NCBI RefSeq assembly: GCF_023544465.1
Contig: NZ_JALPVL010000015.1
Coordinates: forward strand, 1-64,000
Origin: Paractinoplanes maris
GTDB lineage: Bacteria > Actinomycetota > Actinomycetes > Mycobacteriales > Micromonosporaceae
Direction of reading: 5' to 3'
DNA length: 64,000 bases
The notes beneath the pieces were generated by a model. It was not told the origin of the DNA and did not search any database. It was given only the letters and a program-made list of their open reading frames with translations. The translations under genes were made by a program, and so were the position numbers. This document shows, piece after piece, positions 16,083-24,248 of the stretch. The number at the start of each line of letters is the position of its first letter. The stretch's first letter is position 1.

Positions 16083-17630
16083 ATGACCGAGATCCTGTCC
16101 GACGAGGCCGTCGCGTTCGTGACCGGGCTGACCAGGCTTTTCCGGCCCCGGCGGGATGAGCTCCTGCAGGCCCGGGCCGCTCGCCGGGCCGAGATCGCCG
16201 CCGGCGGGTCCCTCGGCTTCCGGCCCGAGACGGCGGACATCCGCGCCGCCGAGTGGAGCGCTCCGCCCGCGCCGGCCGACCTGCGCGATCGCCGGGTCGA
16301 GATCACCGGCCCGACCGAGCGCAAGATGACCATCAACGCGCTCAACTCCGGGGCCAAGGTGTGGCTGGCCGACCTGGAGGACGCGAACACCCCGCACTGG
16401 TCCAACGTCGTCGACGGCCAGCAGAACCTGTATGACGCGATCCGGCGCACGATCCGCCTCGAGACGCCGAAAAAGACGTACGAGCTCAACGGCGGCCCCT
16501 ATCCGACGATCGTCATGCGCCCGCGCGGCTGGCATCTCGACGAGCGCCACCTGCCGGTCGACGGCGAGCCGGCGGTCGGCGCGCTGGTCGATTTCGGGCT
16601 CTACTTCTTCCACAACGCCAAGGAACTGCTCGAGCGCGGCAGCGGCCCCTACCTCTATCTGCCCAAGATGGAGTCCTACCAGGAAGCCGCTTTGTGGAAC
16701 GACGTCTTCACCCACGCGCAGGAGACGCTCGGCATCCCGGTCGGCACCATCCGGGCCACCGTGCTCATCGAGACGATCCCCGCCGCGTTCGAGATGGACG
16801 AGATCCTGCACGCCCTGCGCCCGCACATCTCCGGTCTGAACGCCGGCCGGTGGGACTACCTGTTCAGCATCATCAAATACTTCCGGGACAATCCGTCGAT
16901 GGTGCTGCCCGATCGCGCCTCGGTCTCGATGACCGCGCCCTTCATGCGTGCCTACACCGAGCTGCTCGTCTCCACCTGTCACCGGCGCGGCGCCTTCGCG
17001 ATGGGCGGCATGGCGGCCTTCATCCCCAGCCGACGCGACCCCGCGGTCAACGAGGTGGCGCTGGCCAAGGTCCGCGAGGACAAGGAACGTGAGGCCGGCG
17101 ACGGCTTCGACGGATCGTGGGTGGCCCACCCCGACCTGGTGCCGGTCTGCCGGGAGATCTTCGACCGCGTGCTCGGGGACAAGCCCAACCAGCTCGACCG
17201 GCTGCGGCCCGACGTCTCCGTCACCGTCGAGCAACTGCTCGACGTCGCGGCCACGCCGGGCGAGGTCACCGAGGCCGGGCTGCGCTCCAACGTCTCGGTG
17301 GCGCTGCAATACCTGGAGGCGTGGCTGCGGGGCAACGGCGCCGTCGCGATCAACAACCTGATGGAGGACGCGGCCACCGCCGAGATCTCCCGATCCCAGG
17401 TGTGGCAGTGGATCCACAACGGCGTCCGCCTGCCCGACGGCACCGGCATCACGGCCGAGCTGGTCGGTCGCATCGAGGACGAGGAACTCGCCAAGATCCG
17501 GGAGGCGATCGGCGACGAGGCGTGGACGTCGAGCCGTTTCGACGACGCGCGCAAGTTGTTCGAGCGGGTGGCGCTGGCCGACGACTTCGCCGACTTCCTG
17601 ACCACCGCGGCCTACGAGTCGATCGACTGA
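16083..17630 (+). CDS. aceB: Malate synthase A
   Basis: A 515-residue enzyme condensing glyoxylate with acetyl-CoA to malate. Typical malate synthase A motifs are LADLEDANTPHW, YLPKMES, ATVLIETIPAAFEMDEI, ISGLNAGRWDYLFS, FAMGGMAAFIPS and GSWVAHPDLVP. The ATG at 16083 has GAGGGGAG upstream. No isocitrate lyase lies nearby. It is flanked by ureide-degradation genes and coupled to DUF6986 (TGATG), so its likely job here is to use glyoxylate released from ureidoglycolate. An isolated DnaA-box-like TTATCCACA is at 16005-16013 upstream. Confidence 0.97.
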   Translation: MTEILSDEAVAFVTGLTRLFRPRRDELLQARAARRAEIAAGGSLGFRPETADIRAAEWSAPPAPADLRDRRVEITGPTERKMTINALNSGAKVWLADLEDANTPHWSNVVDGQQNLYDAIRRTIRLETPKKTYELNGGPYPTIVMRPRGWHLDERHLPVDGEPAVGALVDFGLYFFHNAKELLERGSGPYLYLPKMESYQEAALWNDVFTHAQETLGIPVGTIRATVLIETIPAAFEMDEILHALRPHISGLNAGRWDYLFSIIKYFRDNPSMVLPDRASVSMTAPFMRAYTELLVSTCHRRGAFAMGGMAAFIPSRRDPAVNEVALAKVREDKEREAGDGFDGSWVAHPDLVPVCREIFDRVLGDKPNQLDRLRPDVSVTVEQLLDVAATPGEVTEAGLRSNVSVALQYLEAWLRGNGAVAINNLMEDAATAEISRSQVWQWIHNGVRLPDGTGITAELVGRIEDEELAKIREAIGDEAWTSSRFDDARKLFERVALADDFADFLTTAAYESID

Positions 17631-18769
17631 TGCGGCTCACCGGCGCCGACTACGACGACCTCGACGTGCGGCTGGCGTCGCACGACGCGTTCCTCGCCGC
17701 GCGCTATCCGGGCGAGAGCGCCGGTCGGCAACCGGTGCACACCGTCTACATCCCGGCCGACCGGCTCGACGGTTTCCGTGAGTGGGGCGCGGAGGCCCTG
17801 CGCGTCATGGCGTTGCACGACTTCCCGTGGTCGGTGCCGGGTGTCCGCGACAAGCTGGCGGGCGAGCCGATCGAAGACCTGCGAGTCGACTTCGAGGACG
17901 GCTACGGGGTCCGCGACGACGATCAGGAGGACGCGGCCGTCCGCAAGGCGGCGACGATCCTGCGGGCCGGGGACCGCCCGCCGTTTCTCGGCCTGCGGAT
18001 CAAGTCGCTCGAGGCGCCCACCCGGCGGCGGGCGCTGCGCACGCTCGATCTGTTCCTGTCGTCCTATCAGGACACTGACTTCATCGTCACCCTGCCCAAG
18101 GTGAGCGGGACCGACCAGGTGACCGCCATGGTCACGCTGCTGGATCGGTTGGAGAACGCGTACGGGCTCGCGGCCGGCACGCTGCGCTTCGAGATCCAGA
18201 TCGAGCTGCCCGCCGCCGTGCTGGCCGCCGACGGCACAGCCACCGTGGCCCGGCTGATCACCGCGGCCGACGGCCGGTGCACGGGTCTGCACTACGGCAC
18301 CTATGACTACAGCGCCGCCGCCGGGGTGGCCGCGGGGTTCCAGGCGATGGACCATCCGGTGGCCGACCACGCCAAGGCGGTCATGCAGGTGGCGGCCGCC
18401 CAGACCGGGGTCCGTCTCTCCGACGGCTCGACCAACATCCTGCCGGTCGGCTCGCGGGAGGACGTCCAGGCCGCCTGGGAGGTGCACCACCGCCTGGTCG
18501 GCCGGTCGCTGGAACGCGGCTTCTATCAGGGCTGGGATCTGCACCCGGCCCAGCTGCCCACCCGCTACGCGGCCACGTATACGTTCTTCCGGGAGGGGCG
18601 CGAGGCCGCTGTCACCCGGTTGCGCCGCTACCTCGATCGCCAGCAGGGCGGCATCGCCGACGAGCCGGCCACGGCCCGCGCGCTGGCCACCTATCTGTTG
18701 CGCGGCCTCAACTGCGGCGCTCTGACCGACGCCACCTTCACCCGCGAGGAGCTACTGGCGTTCCTGTGA
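17630..18769 (+). CDS. DUF6986 protein, CitE/HpcH-like aldolase fold
   Basis: A 379-residue protein whose start overlaps the malate synthase stop by one base. The segments DLRVDFEDGYG, GLRIKSLE, LPKVSG, RFEIQIELPAAVL and GLHYGTYDYSAAAGV match the HpcH/HpaI/CitE TIM-barrel superfamily pattern, with acidic residues suitable for Mg2+. Members act on acyl-CoA or 2-keto acids. The exact reaction of DUF6986 is not known to me. Tight coupling to malate synthase and proximity to allantoinase suggest a role in C2/C3 metabolism after ureide breakdown, for example a malyl-CoA or keto-acid aldolase/thioesterase. This is inference. Confidence 0.85.
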   Translation: MRLTGADYDDLDVRLASHDAFLAARYPGESAGRQPVHTVYIPADRLDGFREWGAEALRVMALHDFPWSVPGVRDKLAGEPIEDLRVDFEDGYGVRDDDQEDAAVRKAATILRAGDRPPFLGLRIKSLEAPTRRRALRTLDLFLSSYQDTDFIVTLPKVSGTDQVTAMVTLLDRLENAYGLAAGTLRFEIQIELPAAVLAADGTATVARLITAADGRCTGLHYGTYDYSAAAGVAAGFQAMDHPVADHAKAVMQVAAAQTGVRLSDGSTNILPVGSREDVQAAWEVHHRLVGRSLERGFYQGWDLHPAQLPTRYAATYTFFREGREAAVTRLRRYLDRQQGGIADEPATARALATYLLRGLNCGALTDATFTREELLAFL

Positions 18770-18874
18770 CCACCGGAGTCGCGCCGGCAGATTTTTGACA
18801 AGCCGACGACGGCGGGCCGGAGGCGATGAGCGCAACCGGCTTTTCTGTCGGAGGGGACGGCTAGGCTCCTGAGC

Positions 18875-20188
18875 ATGGTCGAGCTGGTGTTGCGGTCGCG
18901 GCGGGTGATCGTCGAGGGTGGCGAGCGGCCGGCCGCTGTGGCCATCGAGGCGGGCAAGATCGTGGCGGTGGGTGGCTACGACGACGTCTTCGAGACCGCC
19001 GTCGACACCGACCTGGGTGAGACCGCGCTGTTGCCCGGCCTGGTCGACACCCATGTGCACGTCAACGAGCCGGGCCGCACGGAGTGGGAGGGCTTCGCGT
19101 CGGCGACCCGGGCGGCCGCGGCCGGCGGGGTCACGGTGATCGTCGACATGCCGCTCAACAGTCTGCCGCCGACCATCGATGTCGAGGCGTTGCGGGTCAA
19201 ACGGGCCGCCGCGACCGGGCAGACGTTCGTCGACGTCGGCTTCTGGGGCGGGGCCGTGCCGGGCAATGCCGCCGACCTGCCGGCGCTGCACGAGGCCGGT
19301 GTGTTCGGGTTCAAGGCGTTCCTGGCCGATTCCGGGGTGCCCGAGTTCCCGCCCGTGTCGGCGGCCGAGCTGAGGCAGGCCCTCGACGCGGTCGATGCCC
19401 AGTTCGTCGTCCACGCCGAGGATCCCGACCATCTGGGCGAGCTGTCCGGCCCGGCGACCTACGCCGCGTTCCTCGGCTCACGCCCGGCCGAGGCCGAGCA
19501 CGCCGCGGTGGCCACCGCCATCGACGCGGCCCGGGCCACCGGCCGGCGCGTCCACATCCTGCATCTCTCGGCCGCGTCGGCGCTGCCGCTCATCGCCGCC
19601 GCCCGGCGCGAGGGCCTGCGGGTCACCGCCGAGACCTGCCCGCACTATCTGACCCTCGACGCCGGCCGCGTCCCCGAGGGGGCGACCGAGTTCAAGTGCT
19701 GTCCGCCCATCCGCGACGCCGCCAACGCCGACCAGCTCTGGCAAGCGCTGGCCGACGGTTTGATCACGTGCGTCGTCAGCGACCACTCGCCCTGCACGCC
19801 CGAGCTCAAGCAGCGTGACACCGGTGATTTCGCCGCGGCGTGGGGCGGTATCGCGTCGGTGCAGCTGGGCCTGCCGGTGATCTGGACGGCGGCCCGGGCC
19901 CGCGGGTTGGCGCTGGCCGACGTGGCCGAGTGGATGGCGCGGCGCCCGGCCGATCTGGTGGGCCTGCACACCAAGGGCCGGATAGCGGTGGGGGCCGACG
20001 CCGACCTGGTCGCCTTCGACCCGGAGGACACTTTCGTCGTCGAGCCGGCTCGGCTGCACCACAAAAATCCCGTCACGCCGTATGCGGGGCAGAAGTTGCA
20101 CGGCATTGTGCGCACCACTTGGCTGCGCGGCCACGCCGTCACCGGTGAGACGGCGCGCGGCCGGTTCCTCGAGCGGAAGGGCGCCTGA
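18875..20188 (+). CDS. allB: Allantoinase
   Basis: A 437-residue cyclic amidohydrolase opening allantoin to allantoate. The binuclear metal site is complete: DTHVHVNEPGR, GFKAFL (carboxylated Lys), VVHAED, HILHLSA and CVVSDHSPC. The segment TCPHYLTLDAG and the ending KNPVTPYAGQKLHGIVRTTWLRG are typical of AllB. A TAGGCT hexamer ends 7 nt before the ATG (18862-18867), so the mRNA may be leaderless. It is translationally coupled to allantoicase by a one-base TGATG overlap. Confidence 0.97.
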   Translation: MVELVLRSRRVIVEGGERPAAVAIEAGKIVAVGGYDDVFETAVDTDLGETALLPGLVDTHVHVNEPGRTEWEGFASATRAAAAGGVTVIVDMPLNSLPPTIDVEALRVKRAAATGQTFVDVGFWGGAVPGNAADLPALHEAGVFGFKAFLADSGVPEFPPVSAAELRQALDAVDAQFVVHAEDPDHLGELSGPATYAAFLGSRPAEAEHAAVATAIDAARATGRRVHILHLSAASALPLIAAARREGLRVTAETCPHYLTLDAGRVPEGATEFKCCPPIRDAANADQLWQALADGLITCVVSDHSPCTPELKQRDTGDFAAAWGGIASVQLGLPVIWTAARARGLALADVAEWMARRPADLVGLHTKGRIAVGADADLVAFDPEDTFVVEPARLHHKNPVTPYAGQKLHGIVRTTWLRGHAVTGETARGRFLERKGA

Positions 20189-21213
20189 TGGAAGACTTCG
20201 CCACCCTGCCCGACCTGGCGTCCCGTGCGTTCGGCGGCGGTGTCGTGTTCGCCAACGACGAGTTCTTCGCCGCGGCCGACCATCTCGTGCTCCCGCAGCC
20301 ACCGGTCTTCGCGCCGCGCACCTTCGACCACAAGGGTCAGGTGTATGACGGGTGGGAGACCCGGCGTCGCCGCGAGCCCGGCGAGGACGTGGCGATCGTC
20401 CGGCTCGGCGCGCCCGGGGTGATCCATGGCGTCGACATCGATACCGCGTTCTTCACCGGCAACTATCCGCCGCACGCCTCGGTCGACGGGCTGGCCGTCG
20501 ACGGCTATCCGGCGCCCGCCGCCCTCACCGCCGCCGAGTGGATGCCGCTCGTGCCCAGATCGCCGCTGCAGGGCGACAGCCGCAACCTGTTCGCCGTCAC
20601 CGACCCGCGCCGCTTCACCCACGTCCGGCTCACGATCCACCCCGACGGCGGGGTCGCCCGCCTGCGCGTCCACGGCACCGTCGTGCCCGACCCGCGGCTG
20701 CTCCCCGAGGTCTTCGACGTGGCCGCCCTGGCCCACGGCGCTCACGTCACCGAGTGCAGCAACATGTTCTACGGCCATCCCGGCCACATGCTGATGCCTG
20801 GCCTGGCCCAGCACATGGGCGACGGCTGGGAGACATCGCGCCGCCGCGACGACGCCAACGACTGGGTGACCGTCCGCCTGGCCGCACCGGCCGAGATCTT
20901 CCTGGCCGACCTCGACACCACCCATTTCAAGGGCAACGCCCCCGGCTCCGCCTCGGTGCGGGGCACCGAGGACGGCCAGGAGTGGTTCGACATCCTGCCC
21001 CGTGTCGCGCTGCGCCCCGACACGCCGCACCGCTTTCCGGTTCGCCCCAGGCGCGTCGCCACCCACGTCCGACTCGACATCTTCCCCGACGGCGGCATGG
21101 CCCGCTTGCGCCTGCACGGCCGCCCGGTCGCGGGCCACCTCGACGAGCAGTTCCGCCGTCACGGAGAGCGGGCCGGGGCGAAGCCGACGGGAGGCGAGCG
21201 CGATGGCCTATGA
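20188..21213 (+). CDS. alc: Allantoicase
   Basis: A 341-residue enzyme splitting allantoate into ureidoglycolate and urea. It has the two internal repeats typical of the family, each with a GDGWET/YDGWETRRRR motif followed by D-x-DT(A/T)xFxGN: FDHKGQVYDGWETRRRR with GVDIDTAFFTGNYPP, then GDGWETSRRRDDANDW with LADLDTTHFKGNAPG. It is coupled to allB upstream and overlaps the TfoX-like gene by 11 bp. The next enzyme, ureidoglycolate lyase or hydrolase, is not in the window. Confidence 0.96.
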   Translation: MEDFATLPDLASRAFGGGVVFANDEFFAAADHLVLPQPPVFAPRTFDHKGQVYDGWETRRRREPGEDVAIVRLGAPGVIHGVDIDTAFFTGNYPPHASVDGLAVDGYPAPAALTAAEWMPLVPRSPLQGDSRNLFAVTDPRRFTHVRLTIHPDGGVARLRVHGTVVPDPRLLPEVFDVAALAHGAHVTECSNMFYGHPGHMLMPGLAQHMGDGWETSRRRDDANDWVTVRLAAPAEIFLADLDTTHFKGNAPGSASVRGTEDGQEWFDILPRVALRPDTPHRFPVRPRRVATHVRLDIFPDGGMARLRLHGRPVAGHLDEQFRRHGERAGAKPTGGERDGL

Positions 21214-21526
21214 CGAGACCCTGGCCCAGCGCCTGCGCGAGCGGCTGACCGATCCCGCGGTCACCGAACGCAAGATGTTCGGCGGGCTGGCGTTCTTCAC
21301 CAACGGGAACATGACGGTGGGCGTGCACGCCGACGAGTTGATCGTGCGGCTGGGCCCCGAGGAGGTCGCCGCCTCGCTGACCCGGCCCGGCGTGCGCCCG
21401 TTCGAGGGGAACGGCCGCACCATGCGCGGCTGGATCCTGGTGGCCGGCGACCACCTGGACGACCCGGAACTCGACCGCTGGCTGGCCGAGGCGCACGACC
21501 ACGTCATGGGTCTCCCTCCGAAATAG
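21203..21526 (+). CDS. TfoX N-terminal domain protein
   Basis: A 107-residue protein consisting of one TfoX_N domain: RERLTDPAVTERKMFGGLAFFTNGNMTVGVHADELIVRLG, ending with WLAEAHDHVMGLPPK. Function of the isolated domain is not established. The ATG at 21203 has GGGAGG upstream and overlaps the alc end by 11 bp, so it belongs to the allantoin transcript. Confidence 0.88.
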   Translation: MAYDETLAQRLRERLTDPAVTERKMFGGLAFFTNGNMTVGVHADELIVRLGPEEVAASLTRPGVRPFEGNGRTMRGWILVAGDHLDDPELDRWLAEAHDHVMGLPPK

Positions 21527-21530
21527 ACGG

Positions 21531-21737
21531 TCAAACCCTCGCGGCGCGGCGCTTGGCCAGATAGGGCAGCGTGTAGAGGTAGGCGCCGGAAAAGAACAGC
21601 AGGGCGAGCGGCAGCAGCGGCGTGTAGGAGACCCACACCAGCGGTTCCTCCCGGGCCAGCGCGACCACCGTCGCCAGCACGGTCACCGTGAAAGCGAGAG
21701 CCACCCACCGGTGGAACTGCCGGATCACCTTGCTCAT
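21531..21737 (-). CDS. Small two-helix membrane protein
   Basis: A 68-residue protein with two transmembrane segments (about 10-27 and 38-57) and a basic C-terminus AKRRAARV. A strong GAGGAGG site lies six bases before the ATG, which makes this a convincing small gene. Function unknown. It is convergent with the TfoX-like gene and divergent from the GNAT gene. Confidence 0.75.
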   Translation of the reverse strand: MSKVIRQFHRWVALAFTVTVLATVVALAREEPLVWVSYTPLLPLALLFFSGAYLYTLPYLAKRRAARV

Positions 21738-21858
21738 CGAAAGCCTCCTCGATCGTGATGTCTGTGCAGGTCACGCTACGAGAGGAGGTCCGGCCGGTGC
21801 TTCTCGATTCCTGACCGAACGGTGTTGCATCCGGCCGCGTGGCGATCCAGGATCAGAT

Positions 21859-22647
21859 GTGGCCTGGTCGACCTCCACCGACGTGCGCGACTTCCTGGCG
21901 GCCGCGGGTGACTTCCTGCACGCCGACCCGGTCGGCAACACGATGCTGCTGTCCGAGGCCGCGTACCTGGAAGCTTGTCCGCCCGCCGCCGATCAGCTCT
22001 ACGGCTGGTGGGCCACCGGCTCCGGACCCGTGACGGCGGCTTTCCTCCGCGCGCCACGCCACCCGCCGATTCTGTCGCCCCTGCCCGGGAAGCCGGAAGA
22101 AGCCGTACGAGCCCTGGCCGCCACCCTGCCCGGAGTGACCCAGCTCGGCGTCGACGCCCGGGACGCCGACAAAGTCAGGGCCGCCTGGCCCGGCGTCACG
22201 TTGACCGAAGGCTTCCGGGTCACCCTGTGCCGCCTGCGGACGCTGCGACCGGCGGCGTTCCCGCCCGGCCGGCCGCGACGGGCCACCCCCGACGACCGCG
22301 ACCTGCTCGTCGGCTGGTTCCACGACCTGATGGCGGCCGACCCGGGTGACCCGAGCGACCTCGCGTACGTCATCGACGACCCGCTCAGCTGCGGCGGGCT
22401 CCTCCTGTGGGAGGTCGACGGCGTCCCCGTGGCGATGGCCGGGCGCAGCCGGGTGACCGCCGGGATGACGCGGGTCAGCGCCACCTACGCGCCCGACGGC
22501 CGGACCGCGGCCGTCTTCGCCGCTGCCTGCGCGGAAGCCGACGAGGTCGCGGACGACGTCCTCGTGCTGACCACCGACGTGCCGGCCCACGAGGCCCTCG
22601 GCTTCGAAGCGGTGCTCGACCGCGTCATGCTCGACGCGGCCCGGTGA
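21859..22647 (+). CDS. GNAT-family N-acetyltransferase
   Basis: A 262-residue protein. The N-terminal half (GNTMLLSEAAYLEA, GWWATGSGPVTAAFLRAP) and the C-terminal GNAT core with YAPDGRTAAVFAAACAEADE fit two-part actinobacterial acetyltransferases. The second acetyl-CoA motif seems weak. The GTG at 21859 is preceded by AGGA; an open frame further upstream crosses the divergent promoter. Substrate unknown. Confidence 0.78.
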   Translation: MAWSTSTDVRDFLAAAGDFLHADPVGNTMLLSEAAYLEACPPAADQLYGWWATGSGPVTAAFLRAPRHPPILSPLPGKPEEAVRALAATLPGVTQLGVDARDADKVRAAWPGVTLTEGFRVTLCRLRTLRPAAFPPGRPRRATPDDRDLLVGWFHDLMAADPGDPSDLAYVIDDPLSCGGLLLWEVDGVPVAMAGRSRVTAGMTRVSATYAPDGRTAAVFAAACAEADEVADDVLVLTTDVPAHEALGFEAVLDRVMLDAAR

Positions 22648-22667
22648 CGACGGGGCATGCTGAGGGC

Positions 22668-23045
22668 ATGGAGAAACCGATCAACCTCACCGCCGCCCTT
22701 CGGAGCTTCGACGAGGTCTACAGCCCGCGCATCGTGACCCGCATGAACGACTACGACGTGCGGATCGCACACGTCCGGGGTGACCACGTCTGGCACGTCC
22801 ACGAGGACACCGACGAGTTCTTCCTCGTCCTCGACGGCACGCTGCAGATCGCCCTGCGCGACCGCACGGTCGAGCTCGAGGTCGGCGACGTCTTCGTCGT
22901 GCCCAAGGGGGTCGAGCACCGGCCGTCGTCACCGGGCGGGTCGATCCTCATGTTCGAGCCGTCCGGGACGGTGACGACCGGCGACCGCCACGAGGGCGAG
23001 ATCCCGGATCACGTGCACAGCACGACCGGGCACGAGCTCACTTAG
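22668..23045 (+). CDS. Cupin-domain protein
   Basis: A 125-residue single cupin barrel. Motif 1 is HVHEDTDEFFLVLDG with two His and one Glu metal ligands, and motif 2 is GDVFVVPKGVEHRP with the third His. Likely metal-binding with unknown substrate. It lies 20 bp after the acetyltransferase on the same strand and overlaps the convergent gene by 8 bp. Confidence 0.85.
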   Translation: MEKPINLTAALRSFDEVYSPRIVTRMNDYDVRIAHVRGDHVWHVHEDTDEFFLVLDGTLQIALRDRTVELEVGDVFVVPKGVEHRPSSPGGSILMFEPSGTVTTGDRHEGEIPDHVHSTTGHELT

Positions 23046-24099
23046 CGGGCGCCACCCGCGACGACCACTGCTCGGCCTCGTCGGCCGGCAGGATGCGGTT
23101 GAGCACGACCTCGGGACGCATCAGCGGATAGGCGCGACCGAGATTCCAACTGCGCTCGTACGGCGGTGGGTCGAGCACGATCACCCGGTGGTCACCGAGC
23201 AGCGCGATGTCGGCCGGCCGCCCCTCGTTCCAGATCGTCTCGCCCGCCGCGTCGGCCAGGTAGAACTGCCCGTGAATGGCCTCGGCCGGCATCAGCTCGC
23301 CGTCGGTGGCCGCGGCGACCCAGGGCGCGGCGGGCGGCTCACCCGGCAGCAGGCCGCGCGACTCGTCCCCGATCAGGGTCGCGGCCAGCAGCGTGTGGAG
23401 CTGGAAGTTGTCACTCACCCCGCTGATCGTCAGGTCGAAGGCCCGGCGGGTCGGCCGGTGCAGCACCAGCAGCGGCTCGTCGTCGAGCACCTCGAGCAGC
23501 CCGAACAGCCAGGCCGCGTCCTCGGCGTGCGGGCTCATCGTGGCCGCCGCCGCGGCCAGCCGGGCCCGGTCGGGCAGTGCCTGACGCGCACCCTTCTGCT
23601 GCAGCGGCAGCAACAGGCTGGGAATCCAGTCGTTCACCGTGAACCAGGCCTGCGCGATCTCGCCGGCCTCGCCGACACTGAGCCCGGCTTCCGGCGCCGC
23701 CCCGACAAGCCGTTCGCGCAGCTCGCGGTATTCGTCGGCCGACGTCGGCGCGGTCACCGGCCCGCCCAGCTTGTCGGCCAGCACACCGAACCGCGCGGCC
23801 AGCTCCAAACCGGTGGCGACCCGATCAACCAGCACCGGCAGCACCGGCAGCGGGTCGGCGCCCTGCTCGATCAGCCCCGCGACCAGCGTGGCCAGCAGTC
23901 CGCCGTTGCCGAGCGCGACCTGTTGGAGGGCGGGGATCAGCAGTGGCAGAGCCTCGCTCAGCTCGGCCTGATCGGCCTGGGGCAGACGGTCCACAATGGC
24001 GCGATAGCTCTTGGTGGAAGCCTTCGTATCGAGCCGGATCACCGCCTCGGCCAGGCCGGTGCAGAGCTCGGGCAGGGCGATGGCGGAGCGTCCGAACAT
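23038..24099 (-). CDS. Conserved protein of unknown function
   Basis: A 353-residue, mainly helical, Leu/Ala-rich protein starting MFGRSAIALPEL. It has a C-terminal segment with HGQFYLADAAGETIW and VIVLDPPPYERSWNLGRAYPLMRP. No membrane segment, signal or catalytic motif is recognised. The start is uncertain: ATG at 24099 is chosen because the upstream frame is poor, but it lacks a clear ribosome site. It is divergent from the APH-like kinase gene. Confidence 0.65.
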   Translation of the reverse strand: MFGRSAIALPELCTGLAEAVIRLDTKASTKSYRAIVDRLPQADQAELSEALPLLIPALQQVALGNGGLLATLVAGLIEQGADPLPVLPVLVDRVATGLELAARFGVLADKLGGPVTAPTSADEYRELRERLVGAAPEAGLSVGEAGEIAQAWFTVNDWIPSLLLPLQQKGARQALPDRARLAAAAATMSPHAEDAAWLFGLLEVLDDEPLLVLHRPTRRAFDLTISGVSDNFQLHTLLAATLIGDESRGLLPGEPPAAPWVAAATDGELMPAEAIHGQFYLADAAGETIWNEGRPADIALLGDHRVIVLDPPPYERSWNLGRAYPLMRPEVVLNRILPADEAEQWSSRVAPAK

Positions 24100-24248
24100 C
24101 CGCGCATCGTAGTTGCGCTCGACCGGCAGGCACCAGACCGGTATCGCTGCCGGGCCGGTCGAGCAGGCAGTCGACCCGGTCCGAGCGCGGCCGGATCCCG
24201 GGAAAATGGCGCGAAGACGGCCCGGTGTCTGGGTTACGGTTTCCGACC

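Noticed and set aside
16005..17417. Minus-strand frame of 470 codons
   Set aside because: Antisense to malate synthase with low-complexity composition.
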